A DNA stretch of 64,000 nucleotides from NCBI GenBank assembly GCA_964430475.1, contig CAYSEQ010000001.1, positions 102,663-166,662 on the forward strand, given 5' to 3'. Of this stretch, positions 16,867 through 25,862 are shown piece after piece. This DNA is from CAYSEQ01 sp964430475 (GTDB lineage: Bacteria > Patescibacteriota > Microgenomatia > UBA8517). The position numbers and the translations under genes were made by a program. Below the pieces are notes generated by a model. The model was given only the letters and a program-made list of their open reading frames with translations. It ran no database searches and had not been told where the DNA came from. Each line of letters opens with the position of its first letter. Within the stretch, counting starts at the first letter, position 1.

Positions 16867-18123
16867 TTACAGAGATTTAACACAAATTTTTAGTAAGCGA
16901 GTAACATACAAGGCTTTTTCTTTACTCATTGCTTGATAAGTCGGTAAATTTAAAATTTTTCCGGCTAAGCTCTCGGCACGGGGACAGAAACCAACTCTAT
17001 AATTTACAACTGCTAGATCTTTTACTGGAACTATAACGTCTTTGTACCAATCTCCGAGTAAAATCCCTTTCTTTTTCATGCATTCTATAATCCTAGGTGC
17101 ATTTTGGTAAATCACAGGAAATCTCACCCAGACAGAACCCTCATCCCTGCGGGGAAGTTTAAACAAAGAAGTCTTGAGGCTCCTAAAATATAAGTTTGCA
17201 ATTTTTTTCCTCTTCTTATTAAACCTTTCAAGTTTGAAAAATTGATTGTGGGCAAGTTGAGCAAGAGCACCTGGAAATTTCGATGGAAAAATCTTAGGTC
17301 GTTTACCAAACTTCTCTTCTTTCAGGACAGCTTTTGATAGAAATCCTAATTTCTGAAGTATTAAAAGCACAATCTTTCCTAAAGTTATATTACCCAAGCC
17401 TAAATTCAAGAAGGGTAAAACTAATAAATTAATTAGTATAGGGTGCAAAAGTTGCTGAAAAACCCAAAGCCTAGGAGGATAATTCAACTTATCTCTTTCT
17501 TTTTTGAGCTGTTGATAAAGATCTTTATCCTTTGTTAAAATCATTCCACCGAAGACGCTTGATATTACTTTATCCCTACCAAAGCTAAAAAAAGACACCT
17601 TACCAAAAGTACCTAGTAGTCTACCATTAAAACTTCCTCCTAAACACAAAGCGCAATCCTCCACTAGAGGGATTTTCTTTTCTTTTGAGAATTTTAATAT
17701 CTCTTTCATATTGGCAGGGATACCAAATGTATGTTGAACAATTATTGTCTTCGTTTTTTCACTTACCTTTTCACGCATGTCTCGGATATCCATATTGAAA
17801 TTTTCATCCACATCTATATATAGAGGCTTTGCACCCAACCACAGTATAGCGTTCGGGACAGCAACACAAGTAAGCGCTTGCAAAGCTACTTCATCATTCC
17901 CTTTCACGCCAAGTGCTTTTAAGATAAGATATAAAGCACTTCTACCACTATTCACTGCTAAAGCAAGATAACCTCTCCCAAATTTTCTTGCAAATATTTT
18001 TTCGAACTCTTCGGTCTTAGTTGAATCAAACCATAATTGGGGAGAAAATAAAAGCCTTAAAGCCAAAAAAATATCGTCTTTTTCAGTGTTCGGCGATAAG
18101 GCAATCGCAATAGGGTTTTCCAT
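16867..18123 (-). CDS. DegT/DnrJ/EryC1/StrS-family PLP aminotransferase
   Basis: A 418-residue fold-type I PLP enzyme of the sugar aminotransferase family. It has GRGYLALAVNSGRSALYLIL (family GxxxAxxvxSGTxAL), ALTCVAVPNAILWLGAKPLYIDVD (family TFxATanaIlxxGAxPVFvDvd), VEDCALCLGG for cofactor Asp contact, and FSFGRDKVISSVFGGMI, where the Lys should form the Schiff base. The usual SfxxxKxxtxgeGG is altered (SSVFGG), so the subgroup is unclear. It overlaps the murF stop by 1 bp and precedes the Fem-like gene by 18 bp, inside the dcw cluster. A substrate such as a nucleotide keto-sugar or a cell-wall precursor is inference. Confidence 0.82.
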   Translation of the reverse strand: MENPIAIALSPNTEKDDIFLALRLLFSPQLWFDSTKTEEFEKIFARKFGRGYLALAVNSGRSALYLILKALGVKGNDEVALQALTCVAVPNAILWLGAKPLYIDVDENFNMDIRDMREKVSEKTKTIIVQHTFGIPANMKEILKFSKEKKIPLVEDCALCLGGSFNGRLLGTFGKVSFFSFGRDKVISSVFGGMILTKDKDLYQQLKKERDKLNYPPRLWVFQQLLHPILINLLVLPFLNLGLGNITLGKIVLLILQKLGFLSKAVLKEEKFGKRPKIFPSKFPGALAQLAHNQFFKLERFNKKRKKIANLYFRSLKTSLFKLPRRDEGSVWVRFPVIYQNAPRIIECMKKKGILLGDWYKDVIVPVKDLAVVNYRVGFCPRAESLAGKILNLPTYQAMSKEKALYVTRLLKICVKSL

Positions 18124-19718
18124 TATATCTTTTTTGAAAATTCCAACATTATTTTAGCCGGCAATCTACCCTCAAGAAGTACCACACTATCCTTAGAATT
18201 TAATATACCTTTCACAATTTGATAAAGCTTATCTTCGTTGACATATATAAGCTTATCTTTCTTGGTCATACCTTTTTTTAAGTCATTCAAAAAATCTCTG
18301 TTCGTCAAATACACTATTTCGGCTTTACCGCTTAGCAACTTTCCAATCTTTTGATGAATAGCACCTGATCTTTGACCTAATTCTATAATTCCACTGGTTA
18401 TGACAATTCTTCTTTTATTTTTGAAACTTTTTAAATAATTTATAGCAGCCTCAAATGAGGATGGTGTAGAGTTATATGTATCATCAATGATGATGTTGCC
18501 TCCCAACTCATAAACATTCATTGTCCCTTTTGGTAAAACCAGATTCTTAACACCTTCTTCTATCTTTTTCCAAGAAACGCCAAAAAGTTTAGCGACTAAA
18601 ATTCCAGCAGTAAGATTTTCGAGAAGGTGTTCTCCAGTCAAATTAGTGGAAAAAACATGCTTTGCGCTTTTATATTTTACTTCGAAAACAATACTTTTTC
18701 TTTTAAAAGATAAAACTCTTGCAACAATGTCCGCGTTTTCATCCCAACTTTCTTGGGTACTATGTTTAACAAAATAACTCAAAACCTTTAGTTTTGACTT
18801 GAGTTTCTTTGCTCGTAAAAAAAGCTCTCGGCAATGTTTATTGTTAAAATTAAAAATCGCAAGACCTTCTTGAGGTAAACTTTCAATTAACTCAAATTTC
18901 GCTTTTTTAATGTTTTCTAAGCTTCCAAACAAGGCAAGATGCTGTTCTTCAATCCCTGTCAATATGCCAATAGATGGATGTACAATCTCGGTAAGTTTTT
19001 TTATTTCTCCCCTCTTATAAGCCCCCATTTCAACGACAAAAAATTCAGTTCCAGACTTAACATTCAGAATCGCCTTTCTAGCTACACCAAACTCTGTATT
19101 TTCGCTTCCTTCTGTCTTTGCTACCTTGAATTTTTGAGATAAAAGATGCGCTACAAATTCCTTGGTAGTTGTCTTCCCATAGCTTCCCGTAATTCCAATA
19201 ACAATCGGTTTTACACTATCTAAGACTTCACGAGCTTTCTTGATTTCCTCTCTTTTAATCTTATTAACAATGGGAGTCGTCCATAAAATACCAAGGAAGG
19301 GTGTAACTAACAACAAAACCTCGCCTACCAAAAGATTTCTGAAAAAAAGGGTAGCCAGGATCCCTAAAACCGAAGCCAAAAAAATCTTCTGAGCTCTCTG
19401 TGTAAATACCGGCTTTTTTAGGTTCTTTGTAAAAAGTTTCCAAAATGTCAGGAAATCAAGATATAGAATTCCAATCAAAAACAAAAACCCTACAGGATAA
19501 AGCTTTAAAAAAAACGCTGTTAGGATCTTGAAAAAGATGAATAAAATACCCAATTTCTTTACACCTTCGTAGGATTTAAAAAAAACCGAGAATCTGTCCC
19601 AACGATACTCCTTTGTTTGTAACCAATATATCCAGTTTAATATCTGTGAAAAAGCCTGGATTGCCCAAAAAACAAAAATCGTAAAAAAATTTAATGAGAG
19701 AAAATCTGTTTCTGCCAT
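18123..19718 (-). CDS. murF: MurF-type ligase with N-terminal membrane domain
   Basis: A 531-residue Mur ligase predicted to add D-Ala-D-Ala to the UDP-MurNAc-tripeptide. The ATP loop is GITGSYGKTTTKEF at about residue 172; then come ENTEFGVARKAI, EMGAYKRGEIKKL, GIEEQHLALFGS, GEHLLENLTAGILVAKLFG and the C-terminal DDTYNSTPSSFEAAINYL (MurF pattern DDxYNAnPxSm). The usual N-terminal UDP-binding domain of MurF is replaced by about 150 residues with four or five hydrophobic segments (near 9-25, 55-95, 110-150), which should place it in the membrane. It overlaps the upstream hydrolase gene by 28 bp and the aminotransferase by 1 bp. Confidence 0.87.
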   Translation of the reverse strand: MAETDFLSLNFFTIFVFWAIQAFSQILNWIYWLQTKEYRWDRFSVFFKSYEGVKKLGILFIFFKILTAFFLKLYPVGFLFLIGILYLDFLTFWKLFTKNLKKPVFTQRAQKIFLASVLGILATLFFRNLLVGEVLLLVTPFLGILWTTPIVNKIKREEIKKAREVLDSVKPIVIGITGSYGKTTTKEFVAHLLSQKFKVAKTEGSENTEFGVARKAILNVKSGTEFFVVEMGAYKRGEIKKLTEIVHPSIGILTGIEEQHLALFGSLENIKKAKFELIESLPQEGLAIFNFNNKHCRELFLRAKKLKSKLKVLSYFVKHSTQESWDENADIVARVLSFKRKSIVFEVKYKSAKHVFSTNLTGEHLLENLTAGILVAKLFGVSWKKIEEGVKNLVLPKGTMNVYELGGNIIIDDTYNSTPSSFEAAINYLKSFKNKRRIVITSGIIELGQRSGAIHQKIGKLLSGKAEIVYLTNRDFLNDLKKGMTKKDKLIYVNEDKLYQIVKGILNSKDSVVLLEGRLPAKIMLEFSKKI

Positions 19719-20410
19719 GAGTTTATTTCTAAAGCTACCTTTTTAGGGTCTTCGTAAGGAAGTCTATGGCCCTGGTTTTCAAAAACCACAAGTTTACTTC
19801 CCAAAATGCGGGATTTTAGAAAGAATGCGTCTTTAATTGGAGTCATCTTATCTTTTTCTCCCCAAAGAATAAGTACAGGAATTTTAATTTTACTTACAGA
19901 ATCTTTCAAATCCTCATTAACAACCTTCTTAAATATCTCGCGCATAATCCCTTGAGTCTTCTCGTAATCGTGTTCCCTGGCTAATTTGTAAAGTAGCCTT
20001 CTAAAGTTCTTAGCAATTTTAGGATAAATCAAAAATACCTTCCCTAACTTCGCAACTAAAATGAAAACTAATCTTTTTAAAAAAATTGTTCTTGAAATTC
20101 CTCTTGTTTCACAAAGAATTATTCCATAAAGATCTCGTTTATGATTTAAGGCAAGTTTTAATGCAATCGCTCCGCCAAAAGAATGTCCAAAGACAAAAAA
20201 CTTTACTTTTGAAAATCTTTTCTCTGCTTTTTTTAAAACATAATCAGAATATTCCTTTAACCCCCAAACCTTCTTTGGTGCGGGCCTCCCAAAACCTGGA
20301 AGCTTGATAAGAAAAACACGCCAACCAAGACCTAAAAGTTCTTTTTTGAGTGGGATCAGGCTTTCTGTCTTTGCACCCCAACCGTGAATAAGAACTATAT
20401 TTTTAAGCAT
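19691..20410 (-). CDS. Alpha/beta hydrolase
   Basis: A 239-residue alpha/beta-hydrolase. The oxyanion strand is IVLIHGWGAKTES near the start, the nucleophile elbow FGHSFGGAIAL has Ser at about residue 76, the acid is probably the Asp in LWGEKDKMTPI, and the base the His in FENQGHRLPYEDP. The cap is short. No signal peptide is seen, so it is probably cytoplasmic. It sits between murD and murF and overlaps murF by 28 bp. That suggests a link to precursor metabolism, such as esterase or amidase chemistry, but no substrate can be named. Confidence 0.85.
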   Translation of the reverse strand: MLKNIVLIHGWGAKTESLIPLKKELLGLGWRVFLIKLPGFGRPAPKKVWGLKEYSDYVLKKAEKRFSKVKFFVFGHSFGGAIALKLALNHKRDLYGIILCETRGISRTIFLKRLVFILVAKLGKVFLIYPKIAKNFRRLLYKLAREHDYEKTQGIMREIFKKVVNEDLKDSVSKIKIPVLILWGEKDKMTPIKDAFFLKSRILGSKLVVFENQGHRLPYEDPKKVALEINSWQKQIFSH

Positions 20411-20485
20411 TTAAGATTTTCTTAATAAATTAAGAACTTAAAATTATAGAGAATTAGTAGGTTTAAGTATTTTTTAACATAAAAT

Positions 20486-21853
20486 TTAGAAAGTTAACGA
20501 TCTAACTGCTTCTTTAAATTGATAACCCCGATCCTTATAATCTTTAAACATATCAAATGAGGCAGCTGCAGGTGAAAGAAGTACCACCCCACCTTTAGGT
20601 GTAATCTCAAAAGACTTCTGGATCAACTCTTGCATTTTAGGATACCCAAGTTCTAGTAAATTTCCTCTAAAATTTGCCCTTTTAATAGAACGCTTTATCT
20701 TTTTCGCTATCTGCCCAATCAAGATTACATTTGCTATATTTTTGGCTTTTGAAATTTCTTTTCCAAGAAGGTCATAATTCAACCCCTTATCAGATCCACC
20801 AAGAATCAATGTGAGAGGTTCTTCAAATGAACGCAGTGCGGCTATTGTAGTTTGAGGATTAGTCGAAAACGAATCATTGTAAAAAGATACTCCTTTGACT
20901 TCCGCAACTAATTCTAGTCTGTGCTCAAGTCCTTTAAAAGAAAAAAGGACCTTTCTTATCGTCAGTGGATGGACACCAGCAAGATATGCCGCACAAGCTG
21001 CTGCACAAATGTTTTCCCAGTTATGCTTCCCCCTCAACAATAAGTCTTGGGTATCTCCTATTTCCATAGACCTTCCAGAAAAATTAATAAAAATCTTTCC
21101 ATTTTTTACATATGCTCCTTTTACTTTCTTTTTAGTACTAAAATAAAAGACTTTAGCGTTAGTAAGACGCGAGAAAGACTTTGAAACTTTATAGTCAAAT
21201 GCTAAAACGCAAAAATCCTCCTTCGCCTGATGCCTAACAATCTGAGACTTTGCTTTTATGTATTCCTCCTTGTCTTTGTGCCAGTCAAGATGGTCCTCGG
21301 TAATATTTAAAACAACACTGATATGTGGACTCTTAGTCAAATCTATTAGCTGAAAGGAGGAGAGCTCTAAAACAACCCAATCGCTGGGCTTAAGTTTGGG
21401 TAAAAGTTCCAAAACAGGCAGACCTATATTGCCAGCAAGATAAACGCTCCTCCCATCTTTTTTCAAAATTTCATAGATCAAGGTGCTTGTAGTACCTTTT
21501 CCTTTAGTGCCAGTGACACCTATGATCCTTGCTTGACAATCATCAAAAAAAACTTTAATTGCTGAAGTAACAAAAACACCTTTACTTTCTGCCTCAACTA
21601 TCTCAGGAAGATATCTGTAAACTGCCGGTGTACGAAAAATACAATCAAAACTACCTAATCCATGTTTTAAATAGTTCCTACCAAGAACAAGTCTTGCCTT
21701 CCGGATATCAAAACCCGAAAAATCTAGTTCTTTCTTTGTCTTTCTATCAAATATTGTCAATTCAGCGCCATTTTTAAGTAAATACTTTGCTGAATCTAAG
21801 CCATTAATTCCCCAACCCAAGATTGCGATTTTTTTACTCTTCCAATTATTCAT
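20486..21853 (-). CDS. murD: MurD, UDP-MurNAc-L-Ala D-glutamate ligase
   Basis: Cytoplasmic Mur ligase of about 455 residues that adds D-Glu to UDP-MurNAc-L-Ala. The N-terminal domain has KIAILGWGINGLDSAKYL, and the ATP loop is IGVTGTKGKGTTSTL. MurD-specific points are AGNIGLPVLELL, LELSSFQL, ITEDHLDWHKDKEEY, NDSFSTNP and the C-terminal LLSPAAASFDMFKDYKDRG. The ATG at 21853 gives a normal MurD N-terminus; an in-frame TTG at 21895, overlapping the murB stop, would add 14 hydrophobic residues. Neither start has a strong ribosome-binding site. No murC lies nearby. Confidence 0.93.
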   Translation of the reverse strand: MNNWKSKKIAILGWGINGLDSAKYLLKNGAELTIFDRKTKKELDFSGFDIRKARLVLGRNYLKHGLGSFDCIFRTPAVYRYLPEIVEAESKGVFVTSAIKVFFDDCQARIIGVTGTKGKGTTSTLIYEILKKDGRSVYLAGNIGLPVLELLPKLKPSDWVVLELSSFQLIDLTKSPHISVVLNITEDHLDWHKDKEEYIKAKSQIVRHQAKEDFCVLAFDYKVSKSFSRLTNAKVFYFSTKKKVKGAYVKNGKIFINFSGRSMEIGDTQDLLLRGKHNWENICAAACAAYLAGVHPLTIRKVLFSFKGLEHRLELVAEVKGVSFYNDSFSTNPQTTIAALRSFEEPLTLILGGSDKGLNYDLLGKEISKAKNIANVILIGQIAKKIKRSIKRANFRGNLLELGYPKMQELIQKSFEITPKGGVVLLSPAAASFDMFKDYKDRGYQFKEAVRSLTF

Positions 21854-21887
21854 CTTTAGTAGTAAAGGTATGATAAAACTAAAAAAT

Positions 21888-22949
21888 TTAATCAAATCCT
21901 ATAAACTGAACCTCAGGCTCAAGCTTGATACCAAACTTATTATAAATATCACTAGAAATTACCTCAGAAAGTTTCTTTATGTCTTTGGCGGTGGCTTTCT
22001 TCCTGTAATTTGTAATCACTAGTGCGTTTTTACTAGATACTCTTGCACCTCCTATACCTTTTCCCCTCCAACCCGCTTTATCAATTAACCAACCTGCAAA
22101 TAGCTTATACCTATTCTCTCCATCCTCGTAAAAAGGCATGTCAGGGTATTTTTTAATTAAAGCTTTGAAAATCTTTTTCCCTACAAAAGGATTTTTGAAA
22201 AAAGACCCAGCATTCCCAACAAATTTGGGATTTTCAAGCTTCTTCCTTCTTAAATAAAGAACAGCTTTTCTTACCTCTTTTAATGTCGGATTTATAACAT
22301 TTTTTTTCATAAAATAGTCAGTAAGGGACTTATAGGTAAGTGTCGGGGTAGCATTTTTCTTTAACATAAGAAATACTTCGGTAATTAAATAGCGTCCAAT
22401 GTTTCGGGGAATCTTAAATATACTAGATCTATAAGAAAATTTGCAGTCGTTTTTTGAGAAAGTTACAAATTTTTGTTCCTTAAAATCAAAAGCGATAAGT
22501 TTCACAAATGTATCCTTTAATTCTTGGCCGTAGGCACCTATATTTTGGATAGGTGAAGCACCAACTGTTCCGGGAATCCCTGAAAGGCATTCTATGCCTT
22601 GTAAATTTTTATCAACGCAGATTTTTACCAATCGATCCCATTTTAAACCGGCTTGAGCTTTAACTAAAACATGCCCTTTCCTTTTTGTAAAACTCACTTT
22701 ATTACCTCTAAATTTTATTACCAAACCCTTAAAACCAGAATCATTTATAAGAATATTACTTCCCTCACCAATGACAAAAATCGGCAATTTTTTTTCTTTC
22801 GCAAATAAGACTGCTTGCAAAACATCATTTTTTGTCTTTAAGACGCAAAAATATTGAGCTTTTCCTCCAACCTGAAATGTAGTCAAATCTCTAAGATTAA
22901 CATTCTTATAAAATATCAAGTTTGTATTATCTACTGAAACATTAAGCAT
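21888..22949 (-). CDS. murB: MurB, UDP-N-acetylenolpyruvoylglucosamine reductase
   Basis: A 353-residue FAD enzyme that makes UDP-MurNAc with NADPH. FAD-domain motifs: TTFQVGGKAQYF, FVIGEGSNILINDSGFKGLVIK and GIPGTVGASPIQNIGAYGQE. Catalytic positions: Arg in FSYRSSIFK and the proton-donating Ser in NAGSFFKNP; LEPEVQFIGF near the end carries the conserved Glu. The C-terminal domain (LIDKAGWRGKGIGGARVSSKNALVITN) is of the long type I form. It directly follows murE by 5 bp. Usually it neighbours murC, which is absent here. Confidence 0.96.
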   Translation of the reverse strand: MLNVSVDNTNLIFYKNVNLRDLTTFQVGGKAQYFCVLKTKNDVLQAVLFAKEKKLPIFVIGEGSNILINDSGFKGLVIKFRGNKVSFTKRKGHVLVKAQAGLKWDRLVKICVDKNLQGIECLSGIPGTVGASPIQNIGAYGQELKDTFVKLIAFDFKEQKFVTFSKNDCKFSYRSSIFKIPRNIGRYLITEVFLMLKKNATPTLTYKSLTDYFMKKNVINPTLKEVRKAVLYLRRKKLENPKFVGNAGSFFKNPFVGKKIFKALIKKYPDMPFYEDGENRYKLFAGWLIDKAGWRGKGIGGARVSSKNALVITNYRKKATAKDIKKLSEVISSDIYNKFGIKLEPEVQFIGFD

Positions 22950-22954
22950 TTTTC

Positions 22955-24526
22955 TTATCTTTTTATTTCTTTAACGCCACCTCTAAGTGCTACCTTCACT
23001 GCATCAAAGTCCGACCATTCGTATTCTTTTCCATTATAAGCCATGCTCATTTCATGTCCCTTTCCACAGATTATAATAACATCTTCTTTTTTGGCTAATT
23101 TTTGAATAGCAAACGAAATTGCCTCTCCCCTTTCAGGAATTCTTATAAACACATGGTTTGGATTTTTTCCTAACTTATTTAAAACAGTAAGATTTCTTTT
23201 GTTTCCTAATTTGATTTCTTTGGAGTTATTTTTTTTAGCGCCCTTCACCATCTCCCTAATAATATCGTTGACATTTTCACTTCTGGGGTCTTCTGCGGTA
23301 AATATTGAGACATCTGCAATACGCGTTGATATCTCACCCATCAAAGATCTTTTCCCAACATCTCGCTCACCGGCACAACCTAAAACAGCAATCAACCTTC
23401 CCTTATTCCTTTTTTCTATCATCCTTTTTAAATATCCAAGCACATTCTCTAAGGAATTCGGAGTGTGAGCAAAATCTATAAAAATATCAAGTTTAGCTTT
23501 CTTTATCTTTTCTAAACGTCCTTTAGGGGTCTGAAATTGAGCGATATATTTTTTAAGTTTCTGGATATCGGGTGTATAAAATTTCACTGCCGCAATAGCC
23601 GCCAAAATATTATAAACATTATATTCCCCTAAAAGCTTAGTTCTAACACTAAAGGACCTCACACCGTCAATAAGCTCAAAAGTGGTGTATGAATCAGATT
23701 CGTTTATGTTTATGGCTAAAATATCGGATCCTTTGTCCTTCAATCCATAAGTAATGATTTCTACGGATGGATCTATTTCTTTCTTAAACGCTGTATATAT
23801 ATTTGGATCATCTTTATTAAGAACTGCTTTTTTAGTATGTTTAAAAAGCTTTATTTTAGCCTGAAGATACTTTTGGAAAGTTTTATGGTAATCAAGATGC
23901 TCATGAGTGACATTTGTTAAGACTGCACAATCAAAATCAATGCCAAATACCCTTTCTTGATCTAGTGCATGAGAGGTAACCTCCAACACAGCAAACTCAC
24001 ACCTTTGTTTTACCATCTTGTACAAAAGGCTATGAAGTAATGTCGGATCTGGACTCGTTACATGAAGTCCAGTATCAAATTCTTTTTCTTTAATTTTTGC
24101 TCCGATTGTTGAAATCAGTCCCGTTTTATGACCCAAAGAATTTAACAATTCACTAATTAAAGTTGAAACCGTTGTCTTACCATCAGTTCCAGTCACACCT
24201 ATAATTTTTAAGTTCCTGGAAGGGTAGCCATAAAAAGCAGCAGAAAGTAGACCCAAAAACTTTCTAGAATCCTCGACTTTAATATAAACCACTTCATTTG
24301 GAATTTTTCTTGAGGATTTTGGATTTTCACTTACGATAACCTTGGCTCCTTTTTGAATCGCATCAAAAATGAAGGTGTTACCGTCAACATGTAAGCCTTT
24401 AATGGCAACAAAGAGACTTCCCTCTCCAATTTCCCTTGAATCTTGAGATATTTTTTTAACATCATAATCCTTAAAATTATATATCTTACAATTTGAAATT
24501 CCCTGAAGAAGACGGGTCAGTTTCAT
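22955..24526 (-). CDS. murE: MurE, UDP-MurNAc-tripeptide synthetase
   Basis: A 523-residue Mur ligase adding the third amino acid of the stem peptide. The N-terminal UDP-binding domain has SREIGEGSLFVAIKG and DGNTFIFDA. The ATP loop is GVTGTDGKTTVSTLI at about 109-123, then HVTSPDPTLLH, LEVTSHAL and THEHLDYHKTFQKY; the DFAHTPNSLENVL segment opens domain 3. The specificity box reads EDPRSEN where meso-DAP enzymes have DNPR. The retained Arg points to diaminopimelate, but the first two residues differ. A Fem-like transferase in the same cluster would allow a modified cross-bridge. Confidence 0.95.
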   Translation of the reverse strand: MKLTRLLQGISNCKIYNFKDYDVKKISQDSREIGEGSLFVAIKGLHVDGNTFIFDAIQKGAKVIVSENPKSSRKIPNEVVYIKVEDSRKFLGLLSAAFYGYPSRNLKIIGVTGTDGKTTVSTLISELLNSLGHKTGLISTIGAKIKEKEFDTGLHVTSPDPTLLHSLLYKMVKQRCEFAVLEVTSHALDQERVFGIDFDCAVLTNVTHEHLDYHKTFQKYLQAKIKLFKHTKKAVLNKDDPNIYTAFKKEIDPSVEIITYGLKDKGSDILAININESDSYTTFELIDGVRSFSVRTKLLGEYNVYNILAAIAAVKFYTPDIQKLKKYIAQFQTPKGRLEKIKKAKLDIFIDFAHTPNSLENVLGYLKRMIEKRNKGRLIAVLGCAGERDVGKRSLMGEISTRIADVSIFTAEDPRSENVNDIIREMVKGAKKNNSKEIKLGNKRNLTVLNKLGKNPNHVFIRIPERGEAISFAIQKLAKKEDVIIICGKGHEMSMAYNGKEYEWSDFDAVKVALRGGVKEIKR

Positions 24527-24550
24527 AATTCAACAAAAATCGAAAACGCC

Positions 24551-25834
24551 CTATATTTCCTCAATTTTAGCACCTAATTTTTTTAAGTTTTGGGAAAAAT
24601 GAGGATGTCCTCTATACAGTGCATCAGCATTTAATATTACCGTTTCTCCCTCGGAAATCATAGCTGAAATAACCATTGCCACTACTGCACGAATAATGTA
24701 AGGAGCTTCCAGTATCGCACCCCTTAATTTATTTCCGGCAATAACGATAACTCTATGAGGATCCGCCATTATAATATTCGCTCCCAGTTTTCCCAACTCC
24801 GATGTCCAAAAAAGTCCTGCTTCGTACATCCAGTTATGAAAAAGTACTTGTCCTTCTTTTGCAGCAAGTGCAAGTGGAATAAAAAGAGGTAAAATGTCCA
24901 CAGGAAGTGCAGGCCAAGGTTGAGCTTTTACAACTAAGGTTTTTCTCCCTTCCTCAGAAGAGATAACAATCTCATCCTGGTCAACATAAGCACTGCCATC
25001 CTTATACTTAATCCTAACGCCAAACTTCTCAAAAATTCTTGCAATTGGCTTAAACTCTCTTTGCAAGGCATCATGTACTACCACTTTCCCTTTGGTGGCG
25101 GAAGCCATTGCCAAAAAAGTGGCGATTTCATAATGGTCGCTCAATATCCTGTGCTCGGTTGGTTTTAACAATTTTCCTCCTTCAATTTCCAGAATATTTG
25201 AACCTACCCCATCTATCTTTGCTCCACAAGCGTTCAAAAAGTTACAGAGATCCTGCACTTGAAGTTCGCAAGCACCTCCAATAATCTTTGTTTTACCTGG
25301 AAGTCCAACAGCTAGCATGATCGCATTCTCTGTTGCCGTGGGGCTGACTTCAGTAAGCCAAATTTCTCTTGCTTTAGCCTCTCTGGCATCCATAGAAACA
25401 CTTGAAGTAGTCTCTCTTATCTTCACACCCAAATCCCTAAACGCTTGATAATGTGGATCTAATGTTCTATACCCAAGCGTGCAGCCACCTGGCAAATCCT
25501 TAAAAACTACTTTCTTGAACCTATAAAGCATTGGTCCCCAGAGAAGGGATGTCCCTCTCATATTTCCTAAATCCTCTTTATCCAAGTTTTTAAAAGACAA
25601 ATTTTTGTTATCGATTGTCAATGTCTTATTCTCTTTATCCCACAACACTTTACTCCCCATTTTTTGGAGTATATTCAGAAGTCTTGTAACATCCGTTATA
25701 TCTGGGACATTTTTGAATTTTACGGGTTGATCAAACAAAATACTGGCAGGAATCAAAGCAACTGCTGAGTTTTTACTTCCAGAAGGATACACTTCACCTT
25801 CAAGTCTTTGACAACCAATTACTCTTATATTCAT
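24551..25834 (-). CDS. murA: MurA, UDP-GlcNAc enolpyruvyl transferase
   Basis: A 427-residue EPSP-synthase-fold enzyme for the first committed step of peptidoglycan synthesis, PEP transfer to UDP-GlcNAc. Visible: the active-site Lys/Asn pair in PSGSKNSAVALIPAS (Lys21, Asn22), the loop LPGGCTLGYRTLD with the catalytic Cys (fosfomycin target), and PTATENAIMLAVGL, HYEIATFLAMA and LPVDILPLFIPLA. The loop differs from the usual GCAIGxRPxD. The Cys predicts the fosfomycin-binding chemistry rather than the Asp variant of some bacteria. It lies between ftsI and murE. Confidence 0.96.
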   Translation of the reverse strand: MNIRVIGCQRLEGEVYPSGSKNSAVALIPASILFDQPVKFKNVPDITDVTRLLNILQKMGSKVLWDKENKTLTIDNKNLSFKNLDKEDLGNMRGTSLLWGPMLYRFKKVVFKDLPGGCTLGYRTLDPHYQAFRDLGVKIRETTSSVSMDAREAKAREIWLTEVSPTATENAIMLAVGLPGKTKIIGGACELQVQDLCNFLNACGAKIDGVGSNILEIEGGKLLKPTEHRILSDHYEIATFLAMASATKGKVVVHDALQREFKPIARIFEKFGVRIKYKDGSAYVDQDEIVISSEEGRKTLVVKAQPWPALPVDILPLFIPLALAAKEGQVLFHNWMYEAGLFWTSELGKLGANIIMADPHRVIVIAGNKLRGAILEAPYIIRAVVAMVISAMISEGETVILNADALYRGHPHFSQNLKKLGAKIEEI

Positions 25835-25862
25835 AAATTCTTCTTATTCTATCACAAATTCT

